Positions 26,660-36,850 of a stretch of DNA of 64,000 nt are shown here, piece after piece. The notes beneath the pieces are model-generated. The model saw only the letters and a list, made by a program, of their open reading frames with translations, did not search any database and was not told the DNA's origin. Position numbers and translations under genes: made by a program. Position 1 is the stretch's first letter. Each line of letters opens with the position of its first letter. The stretch is from contig NZ_KV823558.1 of the NCBI RefSeq assembly GCF_001815985.1, positions 1 to 64,000 on the forward strand, in the 5' to 3' direction. Origin of the DNA: Corynebacterium sp. HMSC27B11. GTDB taxonomy: Bacteria; Actinomycetota; Actinomycetes; Mycobacteriales; Mycobacteriaceae.

Positions 26660-27595
26660 TTAGCGGCGAAAGTTCGCCTCGCAGCTGGCCATTGTTCCGC
26701 CCTGGTAGCCGCGCAGGAATGCGTCCACGCGCTGCTGGGAGGAGCCGTGAGTCCACTTCTCCGGGTTGACCGAGCGACCGGCAGACTTCTGAATGGCATC
26801 ATCGCCGATGGACTGGGCAGTTTTCACAGCCTGATCCACCTGGTCCTGTGTGATCGGGTCTAGCATGGCGTCCGGCCCCTTATCTGCCTGGCTAGCCCAC
26901 AGACCCGCGTAGCAGTCAGCCTGCAGCTCCATCTTCACGGCGTTGGAGTCCTCACCCGGGTTGTTGTAATCGGAGAGACCGAGGTTGCCCTCGAGGTGTT
27001 GAATGTGGTGGCCGAACTCGTGGGCGACCACATACATCTGGGCGAACGGGCCATCGGAGCCACCCATCTGCCGCAGCTGCTTAAAGAATGGCGTCGCGAA
27101 GTAGGCGGTCTCATCGCCCGGGCAGTAGAACGGTCCGGACTGGGAGGCATCAGCCGCCCCGCAGGCGGTGTTCAACTGACCAGAGCCGATGAAGAGCCCC
27201 GGCTTGGTGTACTCAATATTCGCCTCCTGGGGGAGCGCCTCGCCCCAGAAGTCGTCCAGAACCGTCGCGGTGGCCTGGATGCGGCAGTCGTCGTGCTCGT
27301 TGGCGTCCTCGTACGTCTTGCAGTGCGCGAGCGCATCCGAGTCGGTCTGCGGGCCCTGCACATTGTTGGCGCCGCCGCCAATGCCTGGGATTCCGCCGCC
27401 GCTGTTGAGGAAGAAGATCACCAAGCCGGCGATGATGATGCCGGGCAGCCCGAAACGAGCGCCCACCTGACTCACCAACATGTTGATGAGGAAGTTGCCG
27501 CCGCCACGGTTTCCGCCGCCGAAGTTGGAGCCCCCGGAATTGCCGCCACCTTGGGCGCGGCCGGAGGAGTCGCCTAGATTTTGATTGAAGGTCAC
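26660..27595 (-). CDS. Neutral zinc metalloprotease, YpfJ family
   Basis: A 311-residue membrane-anchored protein: Gly/Asn-rich cytoplasmic N-terminus, one membrane helix (about 50-68) and an external zinc metallopeptidase domain with HEFGHH (the HExxH motif). Length and layout match the YpfJ/KPN_00313 family (Pfam Zn_peptidase). The GTG start is divergent from aspS. Its substrates are unknown. Confidence 0.92.
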   Translation of the reverse strand: MTFNQNLGDSSGRAQGGGNSGGSNFGGGNRGGGNFLINMLVSQVGARFGLPGIIIAGLVIFFLNSGGGIPGIGGGANNVQGPQTDSDALAHCKTYEDANEHDDCRIQATATVLDDFWGEALPQEANIEYTKPGLFIGSGQLNTACGAADASQSGPFYCPGDETAYFATPFFKQLRQMGGSDGPFAQMYVVAHEFGHHIQHLEGNLGLSDYNNPGEDSNAVKMELQADCYAGLWASQADKGPDAMLDPITQDQVDQAVKTAQSIGDDAIQKSAGRSVNPEKWTHGSSQQRVDAFLRGYQGGTMASCEANFRR

Positions 27596-27689
27596 GCCCT
27601 AAAGTTTGCCACACTTGTTGATGGACTAAGCTGAAGGGTTGAATTCGACACCTTTTTCAAAGATTGAAAGCATCGGAAGGATAAGCGAC

Positions 27690-29510
27690 GTGCTGCGAAC
27701 CCATCTAGCAGGCGAACTTCGCCCAGGAGACATCGACTCGGAGGTCACCCTCACCGGCTGGGTAGGCCGTCGCCGAGACCACGGTGGCGTGATCTTCATC
27801 GACCTGCGCGACCGTTCCGGCGTCGCACAGGTCGTGTTCCGCGAGTCCGAGGTCGCCGAGCGCGCCCACGCGCTGCGCAGCGAGTACTGTGTCCGCGTCC
27901 GCGGTCGCGTGGAGGCCCGTCCGGAGGGTTCCGAGAACCCGAACCTGCCGTCCGGCGCCGTCGAGGTCAACGTCAGCGAGCTCGAGGTACTCAACGAGTC
28001 CGCCGCGCTGCCGTTCCAGATCGACGACCCGTCCTCCGCCGGCGAGGTCGGCGAGGAGACCCGCCTGAAGTACCGTTACCTGGATCTGCGCCGCGCCTCC
28101 CAGGGCGACGCACTCCGCTTGCGCTCCAAGGCCAACGCTGCGGCTCGCAAGGTTCTCGAGCGCCACGATTTCACGGAGATCGAGACCCCGACGCTGACCC
28201 GTTCCACCCCGGAGGGCGCACGTGACTTCCTGGTTCCGGCACGCCTGAAGCCAGGCACCTTCTACGCTCTGCCGCAGTCCCCGCAGCTGTTCAAGCAGCT
28301 GCTCATGGTCGCCGGCATGGAGCGGTACTACCAGATTGCCCGCTGCTACCGGGACGAGGACTTCCGCGCCGACCGCCAGCCGGAGTTCACCCAGCTGGAC
28401 GTCGAGATGAGCTTCGTCGACCAGGAGGACGTCATCGCCCTGGCCGAGGAGATCCTCACCGAGGTGTGGTCGACCGCCGGTTACGAGGTCCAGACCCCGT
28501 TCCCGCGCATGACCTACGCCGACGCGATGCGCCTCTACGGCTCCGATAAGCCGGATCTGCGCTTCGACATCCAGATCACTGAGTGCACCGAGTTCTTCAA
28601 GGACACGACCTTCCGCGTGTTCCAGAACGAGTACGTCGGTGCCGTCGTCATGGATGGTGGGGCCAGCCAGCCACGCCGCCAGCTCGACGCCTGGCAGGAG
28701 TGGGCCAAGCAGCGCGGTGCGAAGGGCCTGGCCTACATTCTGGTGGGCGAGGACGGCGAGCTGTCCGGTCCAGTCGCGAAGAACATCACCGACGACGAGC
28801 GCGCTGGTATTGCCGACCACGTCGGTGCGAAGCCGGGCGACTGCATCTTCTTCGCAGCCGGCGACACCAAGTCTTCCCGCGGCCTGCTGGGCGCGGCACG
28901 CGGCGAGATCGCCCAGAAGCTGGGGCTCATCGACGACAACAAGTGGGCCTTCACCTGGGTCGTTGACGCGCCGATGTTCGAGCCTGCAGCAGATGCCCGC
29001 GCAGAGGGCGACGTGGCTCTCGGCAACTCCGCATGGACTGCCGTGCACCACGCATTCACCTCCCCGAAGCCGGAGTTCCTGGACTCCTTCGACCAGGATC
29101 CGGGTTCCGCGCTGGCCTACGCCTACGACATCGTCTGCAACGGCAACGAGATCGGTGGCGGCTCCATTCGTATCCACCAGCGGGACGTCCAGGAACGAGT
29201 GTTCCAGGTCATGGGAATCTCCCAGGAGGAGGCCCGCGAGAAGTTCGGCTTCCTGCTCGACGCCTTCGCCTTCGGCGCTCCGCCACACGGCGGCATCGCG
29301 TTCGGCTGGGACCGAATCGTCAGCCTGCTGGGCGGCTTCGACTCCATCCGCGATGTCATCGCCTTCCCGAAGTCCGGCGGCGGTGTCGACCCACTGACGG
29401 ATGCGCCGAGCGAGATCACCCCGGAGCAGCGCAAGGAGTCCGGCATCGACGCGAAGCCAAAGAAGGCCGCAGCGGCGCAGGCCGGCGCAACCAAGGCCAG
29501 CTCCAAGTAG
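27690..29510 (+). CDS. aspS: Aspartyl-tRNA synthetase, probably non-discriminating
   Basis: A 606-residue bacterial-type AspRS with an N-terminal OB-fold anticodon domain, class II core ([29 protein letters not shown]) and the inserted GAD domain. Residue 31 in RRRDHGG is His; in studied enzymes His here goes with non-discriminating AspRS that also charges tRNA-Asn, whereas discriminating enzymes have Leu. The GTG at 27690 has GGAAGGAT upstream; in-frame residues before it are unlikely to be translated. The C-terminal 40 residues are Lys/Ala-rich. Confidence 0.96.
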   Translation: MLRTHLAGELRPGDIDSEVTLTGWVGRRRDHGGVIFIDLRDRSGVAQVVFRESEVAERAHALRSEYCVRVRGRVEARPEGSENPNLPSGAVEVNVSELEVLNESAALPFQIDDPSSAGEVGEETRLKYRYLDLRRASQGDALRLRSKANAAARKVLERHDFTEIETPTLTRSTPEGARDFLVPARLKPGTFYALPQSPQLFKQLLMVAGMERYYQIARCYRDEDFRADRQPEFTQLDVEMSFVDQEDVIALAEEILTEVWSTAGYEVQTPFPRMTYADAMRLYGSDKPDLRFDIQITECTEFFKDTTFRVFQNEYVGAVVMDGGASQPRRQLDAWQEWAKQRGAKGLAYILVGEDGELSGPVAKNITDDERAGIADHVGAKPGDCIFFAAGDTKSSRGLLGAARGEIAQKLGLIDDNKWAFTWVVDAPMFEPAADARAEGDVALGNSAWTAVHHAFTSPKPEFLDSFDQDPGSALAYAYDIVCNGNEIGGGSIRIHQRDVQERVFQVMGISQEEAREKFGFLLDAFAFGAPPHGGIAFGWDRIVSLLGGFDSIRDVIAFPKSGGGVDPLTDAPSEITPEQRKESGIDAKPKKAAAAQAGATKASSK

Positions 29511-29533
29511 AGCGAAAAGATCAAAGACCAGCT

Positions 29534-29555
29534 GGGATGGCACATAGTGCCACCC
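29534..29555 (+). other. Hairpin just upstream of kinase-like gene
   Basis: TGGCAC (29538-29543) and GTGCCA (29547-29552) form a stem with a 3-nt loop, extended by GGG/CCC past a one-base bulge. It lies between aspS and the next start with no T-tract, so it may influence translation of the downstream gene. Confidence 0.4.
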
Positions 29556-29569
29556 CGTTGGCGATGAGG

Positions 29570-30841
29570 ATGAGTAAACAGGTGTCCGAACACAATCCAG
29601 CCCTCTCCGTGGCAGCGGTCGTTGAATCCGCACAGCGAGTTCTCGCCGCCCGCTTCGGGGGATCGCCGGAACTGAGCAGCCCGGAGAACCTCGGAGGAAA
29701 CGGATCCTCCCTGGTTCTGCGCGCTCGGGTCGGGCACAATGACTTCCTCCAGGAGCGCACGGTGGTGGTCAAACAGCTGCCGCCGGAGGCCTCGGGGGAG
29801 GAGCACTCATCCCTCGCAGACCCGGAGGCCAACCCGTCTCGCGGCAGCAGGCGAATCTCCTTCGACCGCACCGGGCTGTTCCGCGAGCTCGTGGCGTACC
29901 AGTTCACAAACATCCTGGCTGAGGAGTCACGGCCGGGCCCGTTGCTGCTCGCCTATGACATCGAGGAACGCCTTCTGATCCTCTCGGACCTCGGTGAAGG
30001 ACAGAACTTCGCGGAGGTGCTCACCCAGCTGCCCGCCAAGGAACGGCGCACTGCGCTGCGGAAGCTGGGGCGTTCACTCGGCCGTATGCACGTAGCCACG
30101 GCAGGCAAAGAGGAGTCCTATGACACCCTCTTCCGCCGCCAGTGCCAGAAGCACGGCTACGCTGCTGAGGACGTCGCCGGCCAGCAGCCGAATATTGCGG
30201 AAACTATCGCGATCGGGCGGGAGTTGATGGAGCGCAACCAGATCTCCATGCACCCGGAGGTCACCCGGTTGGCCAACCTGGCGGGGAAGCGGCAGTCGGA
30301 TGCCACCGCTCGCGCCTTCACCCCCTTCGACCTGATGCCGGACAACATCGTGTTGGCGCAGCGGGTGTTCTTCCTCGACTACGAGTGGGCAGGCTTCCGC
30401 GATATCGCCTTCGACGTCGCGTGCGTCGTGGCCGGTTTCCCGCAGGACCTCACGACCCCGGCACTGAGCGATAAGGAGACCGCCGAGTTCCTCGATGCCT
30501 GGCGAGCCGAGGTCGTGCACTATTGGCCGGAGTTCCGGGAGGACGCCTACTTCAACGAGGTCCTGGTGGCCTCGCTGATCGCGTGGGCCTTCTTCTCTCT
30601 CGCCCTCCTGTACTACGGCTCAGATAGGGTCAACGACCTGCGCGAATTCGATATCGAGGCTGATGACCTGAAGAAGCTGACCACCGCGCAGCTCATCGAC
30701 CTCGCGACCACTGTGGACGCTATTTTGCGCTTCACGGCGGGGCTGGGGGAGGAGCGTTTCGCCCCCGTCGTCGAACTTGCAGAGAATCTCCTGGCGGCGC
30801 TCGCCCCGCTGGGCGCCCACCCGCAGCGACGCGAGGACTAG
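29570..30841 (+). CDS. Aminoglycoside-phosphotransferase/choline-kinase-fold protein with altered motif
   Basis: A 423-residue cytoplasmic protein with the APH kinase-like fold: a Gly-rich loop region ([11 protein letters not shown]), an ATP-site Lys in VVVKQL, then FDLMPDN (Asp254, Asn259) and FLDYEWAG (Asp270), which match the catalytic loop HGDxxxxN and the metal-binding Asp. The usual His-Gly before the catalytic Asp is replaced by Pro-Phe. It may phosphorylate a small molecule or act as a pseudokinase; the substrate is unknown. Start could be ATG 29564 or 29570; in-frame sequence upstream is inside aspS and rejected. rarA follows after 5 nt. Confidence 0.8.
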   Translation: MSKQVSEHNPALSVAAVVESAQRVLAARFGGSPELSSPENLGGNGSSLVLRARVGHNDFLQERTVVVKQLPPEASGEEHSSLADPEANPSRGSRRISFDRTGLFRELVAYQFTNILAEESRPGPLLLAYDIEERLLILSDLGEGQNFAEVLTQLPAKERRTALRKLGRSLGRMHVATAGKEESYDTLFRRQCQKHGYAAEDVAGQQPNIAETIAIGRELMERNQISMHPEVTRLANLAGKRQSDATARAFTPFDLMPDNIVLAQRVFFLDYEWAGFRDIAFDVACVVAGFPQDLTTPALSDKETAEFLDAWRAEVVHYWPEFREDAYFNEVLVASLIAWAFFSLALLYYGSDRVNDLREFDIEADDLKKLTTAQLIDLATTVDAILRFTAGLGEERFAPVVELAENLLAALAPLGAHPQRRED

Positions 30842-30846
30842 GCGCC

Positions 30847-32232
30847 GTGGAGGACCTGTTCAGCCAGGCCGAACCCAACCAGTCTGGGGCCGGTGCTGCG
30901 GAGGCGGAAGCATACTTTCACCCGGGCTCGCATGCGCCGTTGGCGGTCCGCATGCGGCCGCGCAGCCTGACTGAGGTGGTGGGGCAGGACCACGTGCTGG
31001 GGCCTGGAACCCCGCTGCAGCGGCTCATCGACGGGCGCGGCGACTCCTCCGTCATCCTCTTCGGTCCGCCCGGCACGGGCAAAACCACCATCGCCTCCCT
31101 GATCTCGGCGGCATCCGGACGCCACTTCGTCGCCCTGTCCGCCCTGAATTCGGGGGTTAAGGAGGTGCGGGCAGTCATCGAGGACGCCCGTCGCCGGTTG
31201 CTCCACGGGGAGCGCACCGTGCTCTTCATCGACGAGGTGCACCGCTTCTCCAAAACCCAGCAGGACGCCCTGCTCGCCGCCGTGGAGAACCGCACTGTGC
31301 TGCTGGTCGCTGCCACGACCGAGAACCCGAGCTTCTCCGTGGTCTCTCCGCTGCTTAGCCGTTCGCTGCTGGTCCAGCTGAAGTCGCTGGATGAAGAAGG
31401 AATTAAGTCCGTGCTGCGTCGCGCCATCTCCGATGAGCGGGGCTTGGCCGGCAAGGTGCAGATCGCAGACGACGCCTTAAACCAGCTCGCCGCGGTCTCC
31501 GGCGGGGACGCCCGGCGCAGCCTGACCTACCTCGAGGCCGTCGCCGAGGACGTCCTGCAACAACGGCAGGACGGTGACGAGCCTCCCACGATCACGGTCG
31601 CCGACGTCACCCGCTCCACGAATAAGGCGGTGGCTCGCTACGACCGCGACGGCGACCAGCACTACGACGTCACCAGCGCATTCATCAAGTCCATGCGAGG
31701 CTCCGACCCGGATGCCGCGCTGCATTACCTCGCCCGGATGCTTGAGGGAGGGGAGGATCCCCGATTCATCTCCAGGCGCTTGGTTATCGTCGCGTCGGAG
31801 GACATCGGAACCGCGGACCCTACCGCCCTGCAGGTCGCCGTCGCGGCGCACCAGGCGGTGAGTTTCATCGGCATGCCCGAGGCCAGGATCACGCTGGCCC
31901 ATGCAACCGTCCACATGGCTACCGCCCCGAAGAGCAACGCTGCCTACGTCGGTATCAACGAGGCTATCGCCGACATCCGGGCAGGCAAGGGGGCGATCGT
32001 TCCCGCCCACCTGCGCGACGGGCACTACAGCGGCGCGAAGGCCCTCGGCAACGCCACCGGCTACCAGTATCCGCACGATGACCCCCGGGGCGTGTTGCGT
32101 CAACAGTACCTGCCGGATGACCTGGCCGAAGTGGAGTACTACCGGCCCACCACTCACGGCCACGAGCGTACGATCCACAGTCGCCTGGACACGCTGCGGG
32201 GTATTGTGCGTGGGTCGCGCCCGGGCAAGTAG
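30847..32232 (+). CDS. rarA: Replication-associated recombination protein A (AAA+ ATPase)
   Basis: A 461-residue RarA/MgsA clamp-loader-like AAA+ ATPase acting at stalled replication forks. Walker A GPPGTGKT (73-80), Walker [17 protein letters not shown] sensor region and the C-terminal tetramerization part ([32 protein letters not shown]) are complete. It begins 5 nt after the kinase-like gene. Confidence 0.95.
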   Translation: MEDLFSQAEPNQSGAGAAEAEAYFHPGSHAPLAVRMRPRSLTEVVGQDHVLGPGTPLQRLIDGRGDSSVILFGPPGTGKTTIASLISAASGRHFVALSALNSGVKEVRAVIEDARRRLLHGERTVLFIDEVHRFSKTQQDALLAAVENRTVLLVAATTENPSFSVVSPLLSRSLLVQLKSLDEEGIKSVLRRAISDERGLAGKVQIADDALNQLAAVSGGDARRSLTYLEAVAEDVLQQRQDGDEPPTITVADVTRSTNKAVARYDRDGDQHYDVTSAFIKSMRGSDPDAALHYLARMLEGGEDPRFISRRLVIVASEDIGTADPTALQVAVAAHQAVSFIGMPEARITLAHATVHMATAPKSNAAYVGINEAIADIRAGKGAIVPAHLRDGHYSGAKALGNATGYQYPHDDPRGVLRQQYLPDDLAEVEYYRPTTHGHERTIHSRLDTLRGIVRGSRPGK

Positions 32233-32235
32233 AAT
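32230..32235 (+). promoter_or_regulatory. Candidate -10 element for alaS
   Basis: TAGAAT fits the corynebacterial TANANT consensus and overlaps the rarA stop codon, giving an alaS leader of about 100 nt. No clear -35 is visible, and the leader shows no T-box. Confidence 0.35.
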
Positions 32236-32339
32236 GCCATCTGTAGTTTTAGCTTTCCCCGCGGCACGCAACCCGCAGGAGGCGGTTGGCCCCACCAAGG
32301 CCGCCAAGACAACCCGAGACAGATTGAGGTAGCACAACC

Positions 32340-35006
32340 GTGCAGACGCATGAGATTCGCCAGCGCTTCACCGACCATTTCGTGAAAAGCGGTCACACCG
32401 AGGTGCCCAGCGCGTCGTTGATCCTCGACGACCCGAACCTGCTCTTCGTCAACGCGGGCATGGTCCCCTTCAAGCCCTACTTCCTGGGTCAGGAGACCCC
32501 GCCGTTCGGCACCGCCACCTCCATCCAGAAGTGCGTGCGCACCCTCGACATCGACGAGGTCGGCATCACCACCCGCCACAACACCTTCTTCCAGATGGCT
32601 GGCAACTTCTCCTTCGGCCAGTACTTCAAGGAAGGCGCGATTAAGAACGCGTGGACGCTGCTGACCAACTCCCTCGACGACGGTGGCCTCGGTATGGACC
32701 CGGATCGCCTCTGGGTCACCGTCTACGAGGACGACGACGAAGCTGCGCAACTGTGGCACGACCTCGTTGGTCTTCCTACCGAGCGCATCCAGCGCCTCGG
32801 GATGGAGGATAACTACTGGCACATGGGCGTGCCCGGCCCGTGTGGTCCGTGCTCCGAGATCTACTACGACCGCGGCCCGGCTTATGGCGCGGACGGTGGC
32901 CCGGCGGTGGACGATAGCCGATTCATCGAGATCTGGAACCTGGTGTTCATGGAGTTCGAGCGTGGCGAAACCAAGCCCGACGGCAGCTTCGACATTGTGG
33001 GCACTTTGCCGAAGAAGAACATCGATACCGGCATGGGCGTGGAGCGCCTCGCATTCCTGCTGCAGGGCGTGGATAACGTCTACGAGACCGACCTGCTGCG
33101 CCCGGTGATCGACACCGCAGAGAAGCTGACCGGCACTCGCTACGGCTCGGAGGACAAGGGCGATATCCGCTTCCGTGTCATCGCCGACCACAGCCGTACC
33201 GCGCTGATGCTCATCCTCGACGGCGTGACCCCAGGCAACGAGGGGCGTGGCTACATCCTGCGTCGCCTGATCCGCCGCATCATTCGCTCCGCCCGACTGC
33301 TGGGGGCTCAGGGGCCTGTCATCGAGCAGCTCCTGGACACCGTCCGCGAGGCGATGACCCCGTCCTACCCGGAGATCGCGGAGAACTGGGAGCGCATCCG
33401 CTCCGTGGGCGTGACCGAGGAGAAGGCCTTCCTGAAGACCCTCGAGTCCGGTTCCCAGCTTTTCGAGCAGTTCCTCACGGAGGCCCGCAACAGCGGCGCC
33501 ACGGTGGTTCCGGGCGAGGTTGCCTTCTCGCTGCACGACACCCACGGCTTCCCGATCGACCTGACCCGCGAGATGGCCGAGGAGGCCTCGCTGACGGTCG
33601 ACGAGGAGGGCTTCCACGAGCTGATGGCCGAGCAGAAGGCTCGCGCCAAGGCTGATAACGCCGCCAAGAAGCACGTCCACGCGGACCTGAGCGTCTACCG
33701 CGCATTCATCGATTCCCACCCGACCCACTTCACCGGCTACGAGAACACGGTGGACGAGGGCAAGGTTCTGGGCCTGGTCGTCGACGGCCAGCTCGCCGAC
33801 CGCGCGTCCGCCGGCCAGCACGCCCAGGTCATCCTGGATCAGACCCCGTTCTACGCTGAGTCGGGTGGCCAGATGGCCGACCGTGGCGACCTCCGCGGCC
33901 CAGGTGGCCTGGCTAAGGTCGTGGACGTCCAGAAGATCGCCAAGAAGGTCTGGGCGCACCAGATCGAGGTCACCGAGGGAGAGCTCGCCATCGGAGAGCT
34001 CCTCGAGGCCCGCGTCGACCAGAAGTGGCGCCACCAGGCCCGTCAGGCGCACTCCGGTACCCACCTGATCCACGCCGCGCTGCGCGAGGTGCTGGGGCCG
34101 ACAGCCGTGCAGGCCGGTTCCATGAACAAGCCCGGCTACCTGCGCTTCGACTTCTCCTACGGGGATCAGCTGACCGAGAAGCAGCTGCAGCAGATCGAGG
34201 AGATCGCGAACTCCGCGGTGGACACTGACTACCAGGTCAACACCATCGAGACCTCCCTGGAGGAGGCCAAGGCGATGGGTGCGATGGCGCTGTTCGGCGA
34301 GAACTACGGCAACCAGGTTCGTGTCGTCGAGATTGGCGGACCATTCTCCATGGAGCTGTGCGGCGGTATCCACGTGGACCACTCCTCCCAGATTGGCCCG
34401 ATCAGCGTGCTCGGTGAGTCCTCCGTGGGCTCCGGCGTGCGCCGCATCGAGGCCTACACCGGAATGGATTCCTTCCGCCACCTCGCTGCCGACCGTTCCC
34501 TCGTCGCGAACCTCGCAGCGAATTTTAAGGCCACCAGCGAGGAGATCCCGGAGCGCATCGACGCGCTGACCGCCAAGCTCAAGGCCGCAGAGAAGCAGGT
34601 CCAGCAGCTGCGTGCCCAGCAGCTGGCAGCCCAGGTCGGCAGCATCGTGGACAGCGCCGCAGATGTATCCGGTGTGAAGGTGCTGACCCAGAACCTCGGG
34701 GAGGGCCTGGGTGCGAAGGACCTGCGTTCGGTGGCGCAGGACGCGATCGCCCGCTTCAACTCCGAGGCGGCGGTCGTGCTCTTCACTGCCCAGGACGGCG
34801 AAAAGGTTCCGTTCGTTGCCGCGGCCAACCCGCAGGCTGTCGAGCGTGGGCTGAAGGCCGGCGACCTGGTGAAGGCCTTCGGTGCCGAGGTTGGTGGCCG
34901 CGGTGGCGGTAAGCCAGCCCTGGCGCAGGGCTCCGGTTCTGATGCTTCCGGTGTCGACGCCGGCCTGGCCGCCGTGCAGCGCCTCGTGAACGAGACCCTG
35001 AGCTAG
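32340..35006 (+). CDS. alaS: Alanyl-tRNA synthetase
   Basis: An 888-residue enzyme with the class II catalytic core ([26 protein letters not shown]), a tRNA-recognition domain, an editing domain with zinc motifs HSGTHLIH and CGGIH, and a C-terminal DHHA1 domain ([14 protein letters not shown]). All parts are complete. GTG start. Followed after 20 nt by ruvX, as in many bacteria. Confidence 0.97.
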   Translation: MQTHEIRQRFTDHFVKSGHTEVPSASLILDDPNLLFVNAGMVPFKPYFLGQETPPFGTATSIQKCVRTLDIDEVGITTRHNTFFQMAGNFSFGQYFKEGAIKNAWTLLTNSLDDGGLGMDPDRLWVTVYEDDDEAAQLWHDLVGLPTERIQRLGMEDNYWHMGVPGPCGPCSEIYYDRGPAYGADGGPAVDDSRFIEIWNLVFMEFERGETKPDGSFDIVGTLPKKNIDTGMGVERLAFLLQGVDNVYETDLLRPVIDTAEKLTGTRYGSEDKGDIRFRVIADHSRTALMLILDGVTPGNEGRGYILRRLIRRIIRSARLLGAQGPVIEQLLDTVREAMTPSYPEIAENWERIRSVGVTEEKAFLKTLESGSQLFEQFLTEARNSGATVVPGEVAFSLHDTHGFPIDLTREMAEEASLTVDEEGFHELMAEQKARAKADNAAKKHVHADLSVYRAFIDSHPTHFTGYENTVDEGKVLGLVVDGQLADRASAGQHAQVILDQTPFYAESGGQMADRGDLRGPGGLAKVVDVQKIAKKVWAHQIEVTEGELAIGELLEARVDQKWRHQARQAHSGTHLIHAALREVLGPTAVQAGSMNKPGYLRFDFSYGDQLTEKQLQQIEEIANSAVDTDYQVNTIETSLEEAKAMGAMALFGENYGNQVRVVEIGGPFSMELCGGIHVDHSSQIGPISVLGESSVGSGVRRIEAYTGMDSFRHLAADRSLVANLAANFKATSEEIPERIDALTAKLKAAEKQVQQLRAQQLAAQVGSIVDSAADVSGVKVLTQNLGEGLGAKDLRSVAQDAIARFNSEAAVVLFTAQDGEKVPFVAAANPQAVERGLKAGDLVKAFGAEVGGRGGGKPALAQGSGSDASGVDAGLAAVQRLVNETLS

Positions 35007-35026
35007 TTCCGCGAGGTCGATCGCCG

Positions 35027-35521
35027 ATGGCATCCGATTTTTCCCGCGAGGAGATTTCGCCAGATCGTCCCGACCCGGAGACCGACCCGGGGCGGGGACG
35101 GCGGCTGGCTCTCGATGTCGGCAGTGTGCGGATCGGCGTTGCGCTGAGCGACCCGGATGGCATCCTGGCCTCTCCACTGGAGACGGTCGCCGCCGCCGTC
35201 GACGGCTCCGATGTGTCGCGCGTCGTGGAACTGATCGAGGAGAACTTCGTCGTGGAGGTCGTCGTCGGTCTTCCGGTGGCGCTGCGCGGCAACCACACCG
35301 CGAGCACCGCGGCAGCCCTCGACTTTTACGAGGACCTGGCCGAAGAGCTGCCCGACCTCCCGATACGGCTCGTCGACGAACGCATGTCCACCATGGCAGC
35401 CACCCAGGCCTTTCATGCCTCCGGGGTGAGCGCCAAGAAGGGTCGGAAGCGGATTGACCAAGCCGCGGCGGGGCACATTCTCCAGGGGTGGCTTGACGCC
35501 CGTCGGCGCGTCATCTCGTAA
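35027..35521 (+). CDS. ruvX: RNase H-fold nuclease YqgF/RuvX
   Basis: A 164-residue member of the YqgF family, putative Holliday-junction resolvase also implicated in 16S rRNA 5'-end processing. LALDVGSVRIGVALSD carries the first catalytic Asp, VVVGLPVAL and RLVDERMST carry further conserved sites, and KKGRKRIDQAAA the last. A 23-residue charged N-terminal extension precedes the fold. The ATG at 35027 lies 20 nt after alaS. Confidence 0.93.
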   Translation: MASDFSREEISPDRPDPETDPGRGRRLALDVGSVRIGVALSDPDGILASPLETVAAAVDGSDVSRVVELIEENFVVEVVVGLPVALRGNHTASTAAALDFYEDLAEELPDLPIRLVDERMSTMAATQAFHASGVSAKKGRKRIDQAAAGHILQGWLDARRRVIS

Positions 35522-35545
35522 TCGAATTGTGATCATGGAATAATG

Positions 35546-35624
35546 TCCGATGATCGATCCACGATCATCGGATGCATCGCTGTCCTATGGCGATGCTTCG
35601 CGTTGCCTTCACGCTTCGAGCGTG
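35546..35624. other. Three consecutive hairpins between ruvX and mltG
   Basis: Stem 1: TCCGATGATCG (35546-35556) with CGATCATCGGA (35562-35572), 11 bp, loop 5. Stem 2: GCATCGC (35574-35580) with GCGATGC (35590-35596). Stem 3: CACGCT (35610-35615) with AGCGTG (35619-35624), loop TCG. None has a T-tract. They fill most of the mltG leader and may act in mRNA processing, stability or regulation. Confidence 0.7.
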
Positions 35625-35667
35625 GCCGCGCGTTCCGTAGCACCTGAGATCCGAAAGGCATAGTTGC

Positions 35668-36822
35668 ATGACCCTGAAGCGGAGTATGCAACCGAAGTAC
35701 CGGCGCCGCCGTCAACTGGCAGTCGCGCTGGCTTTGGCGCTCACCCTGCTGTTGGTGGGCATCTCCGGGTACGTCTGGTACCAGCGGTCCGTCGTCGGCC
35801 AGCGCGACTACGAGGGTGCGGGCAATGGAACGGTCGTGATGGTCAAGGTCGGCGAGGGGGACAGCCTGTCTTCCATCGCCCCGACATTGGTGGAGAAGAA
35901 GATTGTTGGCTCCCGGCGGGCGCTGATGCGCGAGGCCGAAGCCCGTGACGCCAGCCTGCAGACCGGTTACTATCCGCTTCAGGAAAAAATGTCGGCCTCG
36001 GCCGCGCTGGACGCGCTGACAGACGACGCTAACCGCCGCGGCGTCGTCGACATCCCGACCGGCCTGCCGCTGGAGGACGTCACCGTCGTGGGCGGGAAGA
36101 CGCGCGAGGGGATTTACTCGCTGATCTCCGCCCAGACCTGCTCGAGCGAGGATGAGTGCATCTCCTCCGATACGCTGCGCGAAGCCGTGGTGAGCTCCAC
36201 CCCGGAGGAGTTGGAGGTGCCGCAGTGGGCGAAGGGGGCGGTGGCCGACCGCGCCGATGATCCGCGCCGCATCGAGGGGCTGATCTCCCCGGGCGTGCAC
36301 CTTTTCGACCCGACCTCGACCCCGCAGGAGATCATGCGCGAGCTGATCAGCAACTCTGCGGCGGAATACGAGGCGACGGGGCTGCTCAAGGCTGCTGAGG
36401 CTGTGGGCCTGAGCCCATATGAGATGATCACCGCAGCCTCCCTGGTGGAACGCGAGGCGCCTGCCGGGGACTTCGACAAGGTTGCTCGCGTGATCCTCAA
36501 CCGACTCAAGGAAGACCAGCGTCTGGAGTTCGACTCCACGGTGAACTACGACGTCGACGAGCAGGAGGTCGCCACGACGGATAGCGACCGCGCTCGCCGC
36601 ACCCCGTGGAATACTTATGCGAAGAAGGGGCTGCCGGAGACCCCTATCGCCTCCCCGGGTATTCAGGCGCTGCAGGCGATGGAGCACCCCGCTGAGGGCG
36701 ATTGGCTCTACTTCGTCACCATCAACAAGGATGGCGAGACCGTGTTCAACCGGGACTTCGATGCCCACGAGGCCGCGATCGAGAAGGCGCGCGCCAACGG
36801 CGTGCTGGACTCGGCCCGCTAA
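35668..36822 (+). CDS. mltG: Endolytic peptidoglycan transglycosylase MltG
   Basis: A 384-residue protein with one N-terminal membrane helix (about 16-36), a LysM-like region (VKVGEGDSLSSIAPTLVEKKI) and the YceG/MltG catalytic domain with the essential Glu in AASLVEREA and the typical VARVILNRL and TPWNTYAKKGLPETPIASPG. It cuts nascent glycan strands and so sets their length during wall synthesis. Its position between ruvX and aroE is conserved in actinobacteria. Confidence 0.95.
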   Translation: MTLKRSMQPKYRRRRQLAVALALALTLLLVGISGYVWYQRSVVGQRDYEGAGNGTVVMVKVGEGDSLSSIAPTLVEKKIVGSRRALMREAEARDASLQTGYYPLQEKMSASAALDALTDDANRRGVVDIPTGLPLEDVTVVGGKTREGIYSLISAQTCSSEDECISSDTLREAVVSSTPEELEVPQWAKGAVADRADDPRRIEGLISPGVHLFDPTSTPQEIMRELISNSAAEYEATGLLKAAEAVGLSPYEMITAASLVEREAPAGDFDKVARVILNRLKEDQRLEFDSTVNYDVDEQEVATTDSDRARRTPWNTYAKKGLPETPIASPGIQALQAMEHPAEGDWLYFVTINKDGETVFNRDFDAHEAAIEKARANGVLDSAR

Positions 36823-36850
36823 GCAATAAGCCAGGAGGAAGAGGAAGCCG

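Noticed and set aside
32154-35177. A minus-strand open frame of 1007 codons opposite alaS.
   Set aside because: Codon-position shadow of alaS; Leu/Val/Gly/His-rich with no family motif.
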